From contig NZ_QOCF01000031.1 of the NCBI RefSeq assembly GCF_003318255.1, positions 178,206 to 242,205 on the forward strand: a stretch of DNA of 64,000 bases, written 5' to 3'. The DNA comes from Ruegeria sp. A3M17 (GTDB lineage Bacteria > Pseudomonadota > Alphaproteobacteria > Rhodobacterales > Rhodobacteraceae). Shown piece by piece: positions 27,614 through 36,998 of the stretch (positions within the stretch are counted from its first letter, which is position 1; the number at the start of each line of letters is the position of its first letter). The notes under the pieces were generated by a model, which worked only from the letters and a program-made list of their open reading frames with translations, was not told where the DNA came from and made no database searches. The translations under genes were made by a program, and so were the position numbers.

Positions 27614-28918
27614 TTAATGGTGGCCAGTCTGAAGCTTGCGCTCCAGATACATGGAATAACGGGACATGGAGAAGCAGACGACGAAGAACAGCGCAGCGAT
27701 AAACGCGAACAGTTCCCAGTAGATGCCGTTCCAAGCGGTGTCGGCGCGGATGGCAGATGCCAGTCCGATCACGTCGAACAGTCCGATGATCGACACCAGT
27801 GTCGTATCCTTGAAGATCCCGATGAATGTGCTCACGATGCCCGGAATTGAGATTTTCAGGGCTTGCGGCATGATGATCAGTCGCTGTGCTTGCCAGTAGT
27901 TCAGGCCGAGACTGTCGGCACCTTCATACTGACCCCGTGGCAGGGCAGCCAGACCACCCCGGATCACCTCGGCCATATAGGCGGCTGAGAACAGGGTCAT
28001 CATGATCATCACCCTAAGGATGATGTCAAAGTTGGTGCCCGGCGGCAGGAACAGGTTCAGCAACAGCGAGGCCACGAACAACAGCGTGATCAGCGGCACA
28101 CCGCGAATGAACTCGATAAAGCCCACGCACAGGTACTTGACGATCATCAGATCGGACTGACGGCCCAGCGCCAGTACAATTCCGATCGGCAACGAGACAC
28201 CAATGGCCACGACACCCAGCAGGATCGCCAGCATGAAACCACCGAACTGGCGGCTTTGTACGGCTTCGATACCGATTGGCAGGATCGAGTCCAGGGCACC
28301 GACGAAATAGCTGGACAAAACCAGCCACCAGATAACCGACGCTGCGACACCCGCAACCATGCCAAACAGACCGCTCAGTCGTTTGCTGACAAGGGTGTAG
28401 ACACCCCAACCGACAACAAACCCCAACGCTGCCGCGATCGGTCCCCAAATGGTGCCGCCCCACATCAGGAATGGCATCAGGAACGGATAGATCGCGGTGA
28501 CGATCAGCATCTTGGACGGCACACGATCCGAGTACAGGACCGGCGCCAATGCGACCAACAGCAGGATCAGCGATACAATCGGACGCCAGTACAGATGGCT
28601 CGGGTAGAACCCGAACAGCAACTGCAGCCAACGGTCATTGATCACCGCCCAGCAGGCATGGCCATGGGTTGAACCCCAGGTGGCAATCATGATCTCGCGG
28701 CATTCGTTCAGCGAGTTGGCGTTCCAGACGGACTGAAAGATCCATGGCAGAACGCCCGACAACACGTACCAGATTGCGTAAAGCGAAACCAACGTCAGGA
28801 TCGAGTTAAACCAGCCTGAGAACAGATTGTGCCTGATCCACCCGATTGCTCCGACTTCAGACGCTGGCGGGGCTTGTTCCGGCAACATTTCCGTGCGGAC
28901 AAATGAAACATCACTCAT
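27614..28918 (-). CDS. aapM: general L-amino acid ABC transporter permease AapM
   Basis: A 434-residue inner-membrane permease (AapM/BztC). A long N-terminal helix set (about 25-190) precedes the core domain (about 220-425) with the EAA loop 'EGADSLGLNYWQAQRLIIMPQAL'. It pairs with AapQ. I set the start at the ATG at 28918, one base after the aapQ stop; the frame is open to 28942. Confidence 0.95.
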   Translation of the reverse strand: MSDVSFVRTEMLPEQAPPASEVGAIGWIRHNLFSGWFNSILTLVSLYAIWYVLSGVLPWIFQSVWNANSLNECREIMIATWGSTHGHACWAVINDRWLQLLFGFYPSHLYWRPIVSLILLLVALAPVLYSDRVPSKMLIVTAIYPFLMPFLMWGGTIWGPIAAALGFVVGWGVYTLVSKRLSGLFGMVAGVAASVIWWLVLSSYFVGALDSILPIGIEAVQSRQFGGFMLAILLGVVAIGVSLPIGIVLALGRQSDLMIVKYLCVGFIEFIRGVPLITLLFVASLLLNLFLPPGTNFDIILRVMIMMTLFSAAYMAEVIRGGLAALPRGQYEGADSLGLNYWQAQRLIIMPQALKISIPGIVSTFIGIFKDTTLVSIIGLFDVIGLASAIRADTAWNGIYWELFAFIAALFFVVCFSMSRYSMYLERKLQTGHH

Positions 28919-28919
28919 A

Positions 28920-30188
28920 TTACCGCTCCACCAGTTTGACACGGTTGTTGTACCAGTTCATCACCGCCGAAATGCTCAGCGAGATGGCCAGATAGACCAG
29001 CATCAGCAGCAGAACGCATTCCAGCTCGCGGCCGGTCTGGTTCATGGTGATGCCACCCAGGGTCCCCGTGATGTCCATATATCCGACCGCAATCGCCAGC
29101 GACGAGTTCTTGGTCAGGTTCAAATAGTTCGAGATCATCGGAGGGATGATCACCCGCAGCGCCTGCGGCAGGATCACCAGACGCATGATCCGGCCTTGAC
29201 GCATACCCAACGCAGCGGCGGCTTCGGTCTGACCTTTTGAGATGGCCAGGATGCCAGCACGCACGATCTCGGCGATGAACGCGGCTGTATACAAGGACAG
29301 GGCCATCCAAAGCGCAATCAGAGAGTTGCGCATATGCGTGCCGCCTCTGAAGTTGAAGCCCTTCAATTCAGGGTATCCAAGGTGAAAGCCCAGTGCGGCC
29401 AACAGGATGATCATCGGGACGAACAGGATACCCAGCTGGATATGCCAAATCTTAGGGCGGTCGCCGGTTGATTCCTGTTTGGCTGCGGCCCAGGCGGACA
29501 CCTTGCGCATGGTAAAGATGCTGCCACCCAAAACGATCAGAAACGCGATCAAATCCAGTGAAATATCAAACCGAATGCTTGATGTTCCGAACAAGTGGAT
29601 GTCACCCAAGCTACGCGAGAACAGGAACTCCGGGATATACACACCCCGATTGGTGACGGCGACAGTGTTGAACAGATCCATCGTTGCCGTCGGGTTATCG
29701 CCTCGGAACGCATTGGGTGCAGGCAAGCCTTCGATCAAAATGGCCATGGCCAGAACAATCCAAAGCAGGACAGGCACGTTACGGAATATCTCGACATAGA
29801 CCGTCATGATGCGCGCGATCAGCCAGTTGTTTGACAGGCGAAGAACGCCGACAAAAACACCGACGATCGTCGCTGTGATACACCCAAGAACCGCGACAAC
29901 CAGCGTGTTTAGCAATCCGATGAAAGCGGCGCGCAAATGGCTGTCCTGAGAATTGTATTCCAGTAGGCGCTGGTTAATGTCATAACTCGCCGATTCTGCA
30001 AAAAAACCGAATTCGATCGGTTTTCCCAACCCTTCAAGGTTTTGAATGGTATTTGAGATGATCCAGGCTGCCAGAAGCATGAAACCGATCAATGCAATGA
30101 CCTGAATGGTCGCTGATCGGTACCGCGTATCGTAAAGGAGCATGGACAGCCGGAACTGCTCCTTCGGCGGGTCAGTGAGAGTCGTCAT
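28920..30188 (-). CDS. aapQ: general L-amino acid ABC transporter permease AapQ
   Basis: A 422-residue permease (AapQ/BztB) with an N-terminal cytoplasmic stretch, helices from about residue 28, a large inserted periplasmic part, and the C-terminal core with 'EAAAALGMRQGRIMRLVILPQAL'. It forms the channel with AapM. It is separated from aapJ by a terminator-like hairpin, so it is probably expressed less than the binding protein. Confidence 0.95.
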   Translation of the reverse strand: MTTLTDPPKEQFRLSMLLYDTRYRSATIQVIALIGFMLLAAWIISNTIQNLEGLGKPIEFGFFAESASYDINQRLLEYNSQDSHLRAAFIGLLNTLVVAVLGCITATIVGVFVGVLRLSNNWLIARIMTVYVEIFRNVPVLLWIVLAMAILIEGLPAPNAFRGDNPTATMDLFNTVAVTNRGVYIPEFLFSRSLGDIHLFGTSSIRFDISLDLIAFLIVLGGSIFTMRKVSAWAAAKQESTGDRPKIWHIQLGILFVPMIILLAALGFHLGYPELKGFNFRGGTHMRNSLIALWMALSLYTAAFIAEIVRAGILAISKGQTEAAAALGMRQGRIMRLVILPQALRVIIPPMISNYLNLTKNSSLAIAVGYMDITGTLGGITMNQTGRELECVLLLMLVYLAISLSISAVMNWYNNRVKLVER

Positions 30189-30270
30189 GACCTATGTATT
30201 TCCCCGTGCATCCCGTTTTTTGCCGGCGAAGTTGATCTTCGCTCAATCCATCCGGGAGTGTTTCTTATTT

Positions 30271-30304
30271 ATCGAAAAAGGGCGCAGGTTGCCCCGCGCC
30301 CTTT
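30271..30304 (-). terminator. intercistronic terminator between aapJ and aapQ
   Basis: GCGCCCTTT and AAAGGGCGC arms (30296-30304 and 30277-30285) flank a ten-base loop, and minus-strand RNA runs into a T-tract. It lies after the aapJ stop and before aapQ, suiting partial termination that favours the binding protein. Confidence 0.75.
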
Positions 30305-30314
30305 CCCGTGGATT

Positions 30315-31331
30315 TTAGCGGAACGGCGGCGAGTACAGCAGACCACCATCGGTCCACTGGGCATTCAGGCCGCGTGCAAGACCAATCGGAGTTTCTTCAC
30401 CGATGTTCTTGGCAAACACTTCGCCGTAGTTGCCACCCGCCTTGATTGCGCTTGCTGCCCAATCTGCATTCAGACCCAGCATCTCGCCCAGAGTACCTTC
30501 GGTACCCAGCAGACGGTTCACTTCCGGGTTGTCGGTGCCAGCGCTCAGCTCGTCGATGTTCGCCGAAGTCACGCCCAGCTCTTCAGCCGAAACCAGTGCG
30601 TTCAGAGTCCAGCGGACAACGTCGCCCCACTCGTGATCGCCATGACGGACCAGCGGACCCAGCGGCTCTTTCGAGATGATTTCAGGCAGCAGGACGTGAT
30701 CACCGGGGTTTTCGAACGTGGCGCGGGTTGCAGCCAGGCCCGATGCGTCGGTGGTGTAAACGTCACATGCGCCAGCCAGATACTGCTGTTGCGCTTCTGC
30801 GTTGGTTTCGATCGGAACCGGCTCATAGCTGATGTTGTTGGCACGGAAGAAATCGGCCAGGTTCAGCTCGGTGGTGGTGCCGGTTTGGATGCAGACGGTC
30901 GCGCCGTCCAGTTCCTTGGCTGAGCTTACGCCCAGTGCTTTTGGAACCATGAAGCCCTGGCCGTCATAGTAGTTGACGCCAGCAAATTCGAACTTCAGAT
31001 CGACATCGCGGCTGAAGGTCCATGTGGTGTTACGTGCCAGCATGTCGATCTCACCCGAAGCCAGCGCAGTAAAGCGCGTCTTACCGGTGGTCGGCACAAA
31101 CTCGACAGCGCTGGAATCGCCTAGAACGGCTGCGGCGACGGCACGGCAGACAGCAACGTCAAAACCTTGCCATTCGCCATTCGCGTCAGGCAGCGAAAAG
31201 CCGGCCAGTCCCGAGGACACGCCACAGTTCAGCTTGCCGCGCGCCTTGACGTCGTCAACAGTGCCCGCTGTCGCTGCCGCAGCAGCCAGACCGGCAACTG
31301 TGGCCACGCCCAAAATTACGGATTTTTTCAT
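30315..31331 (-). CDS. aapJ: general L-amino acid ABC transporter substrate-binding protein
   Basis: A 338-residue periplasmic binding protein (AapJ/BztA, family 3). The signal peptide is residues 1 to about 22 (cleavage after ATAG-like residues), then 'VDDVKARGKLNCGVSSGLAGFS' begins the mature domain. It captures L-amino acids for AapQMP. I chose ATG 31331, which has GAGG upstream; the frame is open to 31448. A TTGACG box at 31460-31465 may be the -35 element of the operon promoter. Confidence 0.96.
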   Translation of the reverse strand: MKKSVILGVATVAGLAAAAATAGTVDDVKARGKLNCGVSSGLAGFSLPDANGEWQGFDVAVCRAVAAAVLGDSSAVEFVPTTGKTRFTALASGEIDMLARNTTWTFSRDVDLKFEFAGVNYYDGQGFMVPKALGVSSAKELDGATVCIQTGTTTELNLADFFRANNISYEPVPIETNAEAQQQYLAGACDVYTTDASGLAATRATFENPGDHVLLPEIISKEPLGPLVRHGDHEWGDVVRWTLNALVSAEELGVTSANIDELSAGTDNPEVNRLLGTEGTLGEMLGLNADWAASAIKAGGNYGEVFAKNIGEETPIGLARGLNAQWTDGGLLYSPPFR

Positions 31332-31539
31332 TTTTACCTCTTCCTGTTTACCCGCCCCTATTCCGGGACGGCTCTGTCCGGCACCTCTGGCACCAGAAAG
31401 GTTACTCCAAAGGTGTCTCCCCTTTAGTGGGCATGAGTTTGCTCGCATTCATAAACAAACGTCAAGGGTCGGATCAGGGAAAACGATGAGTCAACTCAGC
31501 GATGACCGGATCTGTGTCAAAATTTGATGCTCAATAGGC

Positions 31540-32247
31540 TCAGATAGAGATTTCAATGAACCGTTTAGCGTGTAGAAACGCAGCTTTTTTGATCTCGGCA
31601 GCCGCATGCGCCTCGTCATCGTGGCCCCATTGTTCGGTTTGCCAGGCCTCGTCGAGCCTTGAGATGTCCCAGATCTCATCCGCCGCGCGCCAGTCCAGAG
31701 CGGCGGCAAATCCCAGCACCAGTGAGCCGGAAAGGCTGACCAGATCGTGGAAGGCGGCTAGCTGGAAGTCGTTGAATTCGTGTACGCGGCCTCGCAGCGT
31801 GCTGAGCGCTTCGGCTGACTGTGGCTGATGCAGCACACCAACCACTGGAACCAATCGCGCGGCCAGGGTTTCAGCTGCCCAATCCAGGGCCGGGTCCCAT
31901 TGATCTGCCTGTCGCTGCTGCAACGTTTGCGGGTGTGGCGCCCGGTAACACAGCAAATCCGAATCGCCGTAATCGGCCAGCATGTCCGCAACCTCGGCGT
32001 GCTGATGGCGCACTTTGTCGATGGCCGCATTTGCAGACCGGGTAAACGGCATCAGGGTCGGATCGACCTCTTTTTCCTGTGCGTCCCATTCCGCCGCGAC
32101 CGCGTCGGCCATTGCCAGCGTCGGCAGGATCAATGCGGCCTTGGCCGGTGTCTTGACGCGGCGACCGTCCAGTTCGACGGTGTATCCGTCTTCCGCTTGG
32201 ACAACCGTGCTTGCGGTCCAAAATCGCTTGGGCTTCCAGTCACTCAT
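31540..32247 (-). CDS. ATP12-family chaperone (F1-ATPase assembly)
   Basis: A 235-residue protein with the ATP12 signature ('MPFTRSANAAIDKV', 'LLCYRAP', 'ALDWAAE', 'LGFAAALDW'). In mitochondria ATP12 chaperones the F1 alpha subunit; the alphaproteobacterial homologue probably helps ATP synthase assembly. The ATG at 32247 lies four bases after the HAD gene stop, so the two are cotranscribed. Confidence 0.9.
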   Translation of the reverse strand: MSDWKPKRFWTASTVVQAEDGYTVELDGRRVKTPAKAALILPTLAMADAVAAEWDAQEKEVDPTLMPFTRSANAAIDKVRHQHAEVADMLADYGDSDLLCYRAPHPQTLQQRQADQWDPALDWAAETLAARLVPVVGVLHQPQSAEALSTLRGRVHEFNDFQLAAFHDLVSLSGSLVLGFAAALDWRAADEIWDISRLDEAWQTEQWGHDDEAHAAAEIKKAAFLHAKRFIEISI

Positions 32248-32251
32248 GTCT

Positions 32252-32923
32252 TCAGGTCCAGATATCATCCAGCGCACGGGGCAACTGGTCGAAAGTTTCA
32301 ATAATGCGGGCCGCGCCGTTCAGGGCTGATCGGTCATGATATCCCCAGGATACGCCGATCCCTGTTACTCCGGCAGCCCGCGCCATATCGATGTCGAACC
32401 GGGTATCGCCAATCATCACCGTATCTGCCGCATCAACGCCGGTTTCAGAACGGGCCGTGTCGATCATCGACGGATGCGGTTTCGAGGGGTGATGGTCCGC
32501 AACCTGCCGGGTCACGAAGTAGCGCTCCAGGTCATGTGCTTCAATCAAGGCATCAAGGCCGCATTGGGATTTTCCGGTGGCCAAACCCAGCAGCACCTCG
32601 GGGATGGCATGCAAGGTTTCGATTGCGTCCCGTGCACCGGGATAGAGTGGTGAGCTTGCGGCCCCCTGCTCCAGACGGTTTGCGTGATAGGCCTGTTTGT
32701 AGCCCTCAACCAGATTGTGTTGAACCGTTTCGCTCTGCTCGGGCGCGAGTTGGGCCATAGCATTGGGCAAGGACAGACCGACGATGGACAAAATTGCCTT
32801 GCGGTCGGGGACCGTCAGTGAAAGGGCCCCAAAACTGGCGGTCATCGCCGCGACAATGCTGCCCTGGCTGTCGACAAGGGTTCCGTCCACATCGAAAAGC
32901 ACCAAACGCAAGGGTGCGCTCAT
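32252..32923 (-). CDS. HAD-superfamily phosphatase (phosphoglycolate phosphatase-like)
   Basis: A 223-residue HAD subfamily IA hydrolase: nucleophile motif FDVDGTLVDSQG near residues 9-20, motif II 'LATGKS', motif IV 'MIGDTRFDIDMARAAG'. Likely a small phosphatase for sugar phosphates or phosphoglycolate. It overlaps the RluC gene by four bases. Substrate is not certain. Confidence 0.88.
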   Translation of the reverse strand: MSAPLRLVLFDVDGTLVDSQGSIVAAMTASFGALSLTVPDRKAILSIVGLSLPNAMAQLAPEQSETVQHNLVEGYKQAYHANRLEQGAASSPLYPGARDAIETLHAIPEVLLGLATGKSQCGLDALIEAHDLERYFVTRQVADHHPSKPHPSMIDTARSETGVDAADTVMIGDTRFDIDMARAAGVTGIGVSWGYHDRSALNGAARIIETFDQLPRALDDIWT

Positions 32924-33963
32924 TGCAATTCCTCGAACGGGTCTTCTGCGGCCAGATCTTCGGTCCAGCCGAACGTGTCCCAGCTGTGTTTCATATGCTC
33001 AGGCAGCGGAGCTTTAACGGTTATGGTCTTGCGCGTGACCGGATGCTGGAATGAGGCCTGCCGCGCGTGCAGGTGCAGTTTCTTGCTGATGACCCCGCCC
33101 AGTTGCGCGCCCCAACCGTCGCCCAGATTTTCCTGACTCGAGCCACCGTATTTGCCATCGCCAACGATTGGGTGACCGATCGCCGCCATATGCACCCTCA
33201 GCTGGTGCGTACGGCCGGTGATCGGCTCCATCGCCACCCATGCGGCGCGACCAGCCACGCGATACAGCGTTGCATACAGCGTATGCGCCCGTTTCGCGCC
33301 CGGCGTGTCGTTGATTTCGTTCAGATGTACGGCGATCATCTTTTCGCCCTCACCCTGTTTGCCGTGACCGGAGGCCTTGACCAAACCAGTCTTGATCTCG
33401 CCCAGATACGGGGTCGGTACGCCAGCAACCAGCGCCCAATAGATCTTGCGTGTATCGCGGTGCCGGAAGGCGGCTGTCAGCGCCTTGGCGGCCTCGCGGG
33501 TGCGGGCCATCAGCAATACACCCGATGTGTCCTTGTCCAAGCGGTGCACAAGGCGCGGATTTTCATCATAACCAAAGCGCAACGCCTCAGACAGGCCGTC
33601 CACATGCCGGGTCTGGCCACTGCCGCCCTGCACCGGAAGACCCTGCGGCTTGTTCAGGGCCAGAACATGATCGTCGCGATAGATTACGCAGGACTGGATC
33701 ATCTTAGCATCGGCATCCGAGATACCCCGCTTGACCTCGACCGGCTTGTAATCAGCATCCGGCAAAGGTGGCACGCGTACGACCTGCCCGACCTCAAGCC
33801 GGGTCGAGGCCTTCACCCGCCCACCTTCAACGCGCACCTCACCCTTGCGGCACATCTTTTCGATGCGGCCCTGACTGACATGCGGGAACAGACGGCGCAT
33901 CCACCGATCCAGTCGCTGGTCGCCGTCACCCTCTGCCACGGTGATCATTTGTACGCCGCTCAT
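32920..33963 (-). CDS. rluC: RluC-type 23S rRNA pseudouridine synthase
   Basis: A 347-residue enzyme: S4 RNA-binding domain (about 14-75) and RluA-type catalytic domain (about 85-310) with the catalytic aspartate in RLVHRLDKDTSG. It isomerises uridines of 23S rRNA. Followed by HAD and ATP12 genes in an operon (ATGA overlap with HAD). Confidence 0.9.
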   Translation of the reverse strand: MSGVQMITVAEGDGDQRLDRWMRRLFPHVSQGRIEKMCRKGEVRVEGGRVKASTRLEVGQVVRVPPLPDADYKPVEVKRGISDADAKMIQSCVIYRDDHVLALNKPQGLPVQGGSGQTRHVDGLSEALRFGYDENPRLVHRLDKDTSGVLLMARTREAAKALTAAFRHRDTRKIYWALVAGVPTPYLGEIKTGLVKASGHGKQGEGEKMIAVHLNEINDTPGAKRAHTLYATLYRVAGRAAWVAMEPITGRTHQLRVHMAAIGHPIVGDGKYGGSSQENLGDGWGAQLGGVISKKLHLHARQASFQHPVTRKTITVKAPLPEHMKHSWDTFGWTEDLAAEDPFEELQ

Positions 33964-34159
33964 GCCGATATCCTCTGCGTCGCGCGGATTATCCGCCCGC
34001 TAAACAAGTGTGTAAGTGCCCTAGAAAACATGCGCGTCTGTGGCGTGCAAACGGCCAAGAGTCAAGCCGGTCAATCGTCCGGGAAACCTCGGCGCCTGCA
34101 TTGTCTTGGCGTCGTGTTCATTTGCCCATTCAACCTTAAGCGCATCACGCAGCGGTGTT

Positions 34160-35470
34160 CTACTCGTTCCGCTGCGCCCGCAGTTTGGCGAAGTAATCCA
34201 GACGCTTCTTCAACTCACGCTCGAACCCACGCTCCACCGGTTTATACAACTCCGGCCGCCTCATGCCGTCGGGGAAATAATTTTGTCCGGAAAAGCCATC
34301 TTCGGCGTCATGGTCATAGGCATAGCCCGTGCCATAGCCCTGATCTTTCATCAACGATGTCGGCGCGTTCAGAATGTGTTTTGGCGGGGGTTCGCTGCCT
34401 GACTGCTTGGCCAATCGCATCGCCGCCTTGTACCCGACATAGGCACCGTTCGATTTTGGGGCCAAGGCCAGATAAACCAGCGCCTGCGCTATCGCCAATT
34501 CTCCCTCGGGGCTGCCCAATCGTTCGTAGGTTTCCCACGCGTGCAGGCAAATCGTCTGCGCCTGCGGATCAGCCAACCCGATATCTTCGACCGCCATCCG
34601 AGTGATCCGCCGCGCCAAATAGCGCGGGTCTTCCCCACCCGTCAGCATCCGCGCAAACCAATAGAGCGCCGCATCCGGGTCAGATCCGCGCACTGATTTA
34701 TGCAGGGCCGAGATCAGATTGTAATGCTCGTCACCGGACTTGTCGTATTTGGCCGCACGACGCATCAACCTCGTGGACAAAGCATCAGGGGCCAAAGGCG
34801 CATCTACCGTCCAAGCCGCCACCTGTTCGATCAGGTTCAACAGTGCGCGCCCGTCGCCATCCGCCATTTCTTGCAAAGCATCACGGGCGGCGGCAGTCAG
34901 TGGCAGGGCGCGGTCCAATTCCTTCTCGGCGCGTTGGGTAAGATGTTCGAGGTCGGCGAGGCTGAGCCGCTCAAGGACCAGAACCTGCGCCCGGCTGAGG
35001 ACAGCGGCGTTCAGTTCAAAGGACGGGTTTTCGGTCGTGGCCCCGACCAGCAGGATTGTCCCGTCCTCCATATGCGGAAGAAACCCGTCTTGCTGCGCCT
35101 TGTTAAAGCGATGAACCTCATCGACAAACAGCAGCGTGCCCTGCCCGTTCTGCCGCCGGATCTTTGCCGCCTCGAACACTTTCTTCAAGTCTGGCACACC
35201 GGTGAAAATCGCACTGATCTGAACGAAATGCAGGTCTGTTTCCTGCGCCAGCAAGCGTGCGATCGTGGTTTTCCCAACGCCGGGCGGCCCCCAGAAAACC
35301 AAACTCGACAGACTGCCCGAGACCAACATGACCCCCAGCGGAGCGTCCGGTCCCAGCACCTGCTGCTGTCCGATGACCTCCGCCAACGACTGCGGGCGCA
35401 GCCGGTCCGCCAACGGGCGGTGCGGGGATGGCGCAGGCTCGCTTGCCCCGGTATCGAACAGATCGCTCAT
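34160..35470 (-). CDS. rarA: replication-associated recombination protein RarA (MgsA)
   Basis: A 436-residue AAA+ ATPase: Walker A GPPGVGKTT, Walker B LLFVDEVHRFN, sensor 1 'GATTENPSF', and the C-terminal MgsA tetramerisation domain ('RIAVEDIGLADPQA' region). It acts at stalled replication forks. The ATG at 35470 comes just after the Deg stop (35475); a longer frame to 35521 overlaps it. In related genomes a fluoride channel gene (crcB) often sits between rarA and rluC; none is present here. Confidence 0.93.
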   Translation of the reverse strand: MSDLFDTGASEPAPSPHRPLADRLRPQSLAEVIGQQQVLGPDAPLGVMLVSGSLSSLVFWGPPGVGKTTIARLLAQETDLHFVQISAIFTGVPDLKKVFEAAKIRRQNGQGTLLFVDEVHRFNKAQQDGFLPHMEDGTILLVGATTENPSFELNAAVLSRAQVLVLERLSLADLEHLTQRAEKELDRALPLTAAARDALQEMADGDGRALLNLIEQVAAWTVDAPLAPDALSTRLMRRAAKYDKSGDEHYNLISALHKSVRGSDPDAALYWFARMLTGGEDPRYLARRITRMAVEDIGLADPQAQTICLHAWETYERLGSPEGELAIAQALVYLALAPKSNGAYVGYKAAMRLAKQSGSEPPPKHILNAPTSLMKDQGYGTGYAYDHDAEDGFSGQNYFPDGMRRPELYKPVERGFERELKKRLDYFAKLRAQRNE

Positions 35471-35474
35471 GCGG

Positions 35475-36854
35475 TTACAGCCGGAACCGCAGAGATACGG
35501 CCCGTCCGCCCCGCAGAACATCCAAATCCAATCTGTGCCCCGGATCGGTCATCGCATCCTCTACGTCCTTAGGATGTTGGACTTCCGTTCCGTTGATACT
35601 TATGACCACGTCACCTGTACGCAATCCTGATCGTCCACCGTACCTGCCCGCGTCCACAATCACCACGCCAGTTTGCGACAGCAAAAGCCCCATCTGGGTA
35701 ATGATCGCCGGGTTGATGCGCGACACCTTCAGGCCCGGCATCACGGTGTCATCGTTCAGAACGGTTTCATCAGCCGGTGGAGTTTCCGGGACCTTGATCA
35801 GGGCAACCTCGATATCCGCACTGTCCTGACCCCGCAGCCGGGTCAGCACCGAAGTGCCACCAACGCCCGCGACGGACATGCGGAACTTCATCTCGGCTGG
35901 GGAATTCACCTCATCCCCATCCACATGGGTCACCACATCCCCCACGCGCAGCCCTGCCTCACCCAGCGGACTCAGGGTGTGCAGGTCCGAGATCACAACA
36001 CCCATAGGGAATACCAACCCCAGAGATTCGGCGATATCCGCACTCATGTGCTGACCAGCGACCCCGGCCCAAGGGCTGACAAAGCTGTCATTCCCGGCCT
36101 TGGCCTGGCGCAAAAATTCGGCAACCAGATTGGCCGGGATCGCAAACCCGATACCGTTGGAGCCGCCGGATCGCGTCAGGATCGATGTGTTAATCCCGAT
36201 CAGATCGCCATTCACGTCGATCAGCGCCCCGCCGGAATTGCCCGGATTGATCGCGGCATCTGTTTGAATAAAGTACCCACGCGCGTTGCCGGTGGCCGTC
36301 CCGGTCCGCGCCAGACCTGAGATGATCCCGGAAGATACGGTTTGTCCCACGCCAAACGGGTTACCAATCGCAAGCGCCAGTTCCCCGACCTCGATCTGGT
36401 CGGAATCGCGGAAGTTCAGATGCGGCAAATCCTTGGCGTCTTCCAACCGCAGAATGGCAATATCGCTTTCCTTGTCGCCCAGCACCACTTGCGCTGAAAA
36501 TTCACGCCGGTCGGTCGTCACCACGCGGATTTCGGTAGCCGTGCCAACAACGTGATAGTTCGACACCACATAACCGTCTTCTGACAGAATGACGCCAGAT
36601 CCCAGTGAATTCTGCACATGCGGGCGCGGCTCAGAAAACCCCCGACCAAAGAACTCTTCAAAGAATGGATCAGAGAAGAATGGATTCGCCCGCCCCTGCC
36701 GAACGATCTTGGCATAGATGTTAACGACCGCCGGAGATGCCTGTTTGACCACAGGGGCAAATCCAAGGGAAATCTCGGCCTGCGATGTCGGAACACGGGT
36801 GTCCGCAGTGGCCGCGCCCGTTAACAACAAAAGACAAAACAGGATTCGCAACAT
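35475..36854 (-). CDS. periplasmic serine protease, Deg/HtrA family
   Basis: A 459-residue trypsin-like protease with two PDZ domains. Signal peptide residues 1-18 (LRILFCLLLLTGAATA). Catalytic triad: His in SNYHVV, Asp in KESDIAILRL, Ser in NPGNSGGALID. PDZ1 begins around residue 255 and PDZ2 around 365. It degrades misfolded periplasmic proteins. The ATG at 36854 is preceded by GGAGGGG. The rarA gene follows immediately. Confidence 0.95.
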   Translation of the reverse strand: MLRILFCLLLLTGAATADTRVPTSQAEISLGFAPVVKQASPAVVNIYAKIVRQGRANPFFSDPFFEEFFGRGFSEPRPHVQNSLGSGVILSEDGYVVSNYHVVGTATEIRVVTTDRREFSAQVVLGDKESDIAILRLEDAKDLPHLNFRDSDQIEVGELALAIGNPFGVGQTVSSGIISGLARTGTATGNARGYFIQTDAAINPGNSGGALIDVNGDLIGINTSILTRSGGSNGIGFAIPANLVAEFLRQAKAGNDSFVSPWAGVAGQHMSADIAESLGLVFPMGVVISDLHTLSPLGEAGLRVGDVVTHVDGDEVNSPAEMKFRMSVAGVGGTSVLTRLRGQDSADIEVALIKVPETPPADETVLNDDTVMPGLKVSRINPAIITQMGLLLSQTGVVIVDAGRYGGRSGLRTGDVVISINGTEVQHPKDVEDAMTDPGHRLDLDVLRGGRAVSLRFRL

Positions 36855-36998
36855 AAACACCCCTCCGGAAAAGTCGCAAAATGGATATGCGGGGCAGTGA
36901 ACTGGATTGCAAGTGATCACGCCATGTCGCTTTGTGCCAATTCTGATACGTTGGACTAACATACTTACCATGCAACAGAACCAGTGGGACGGCACCTA

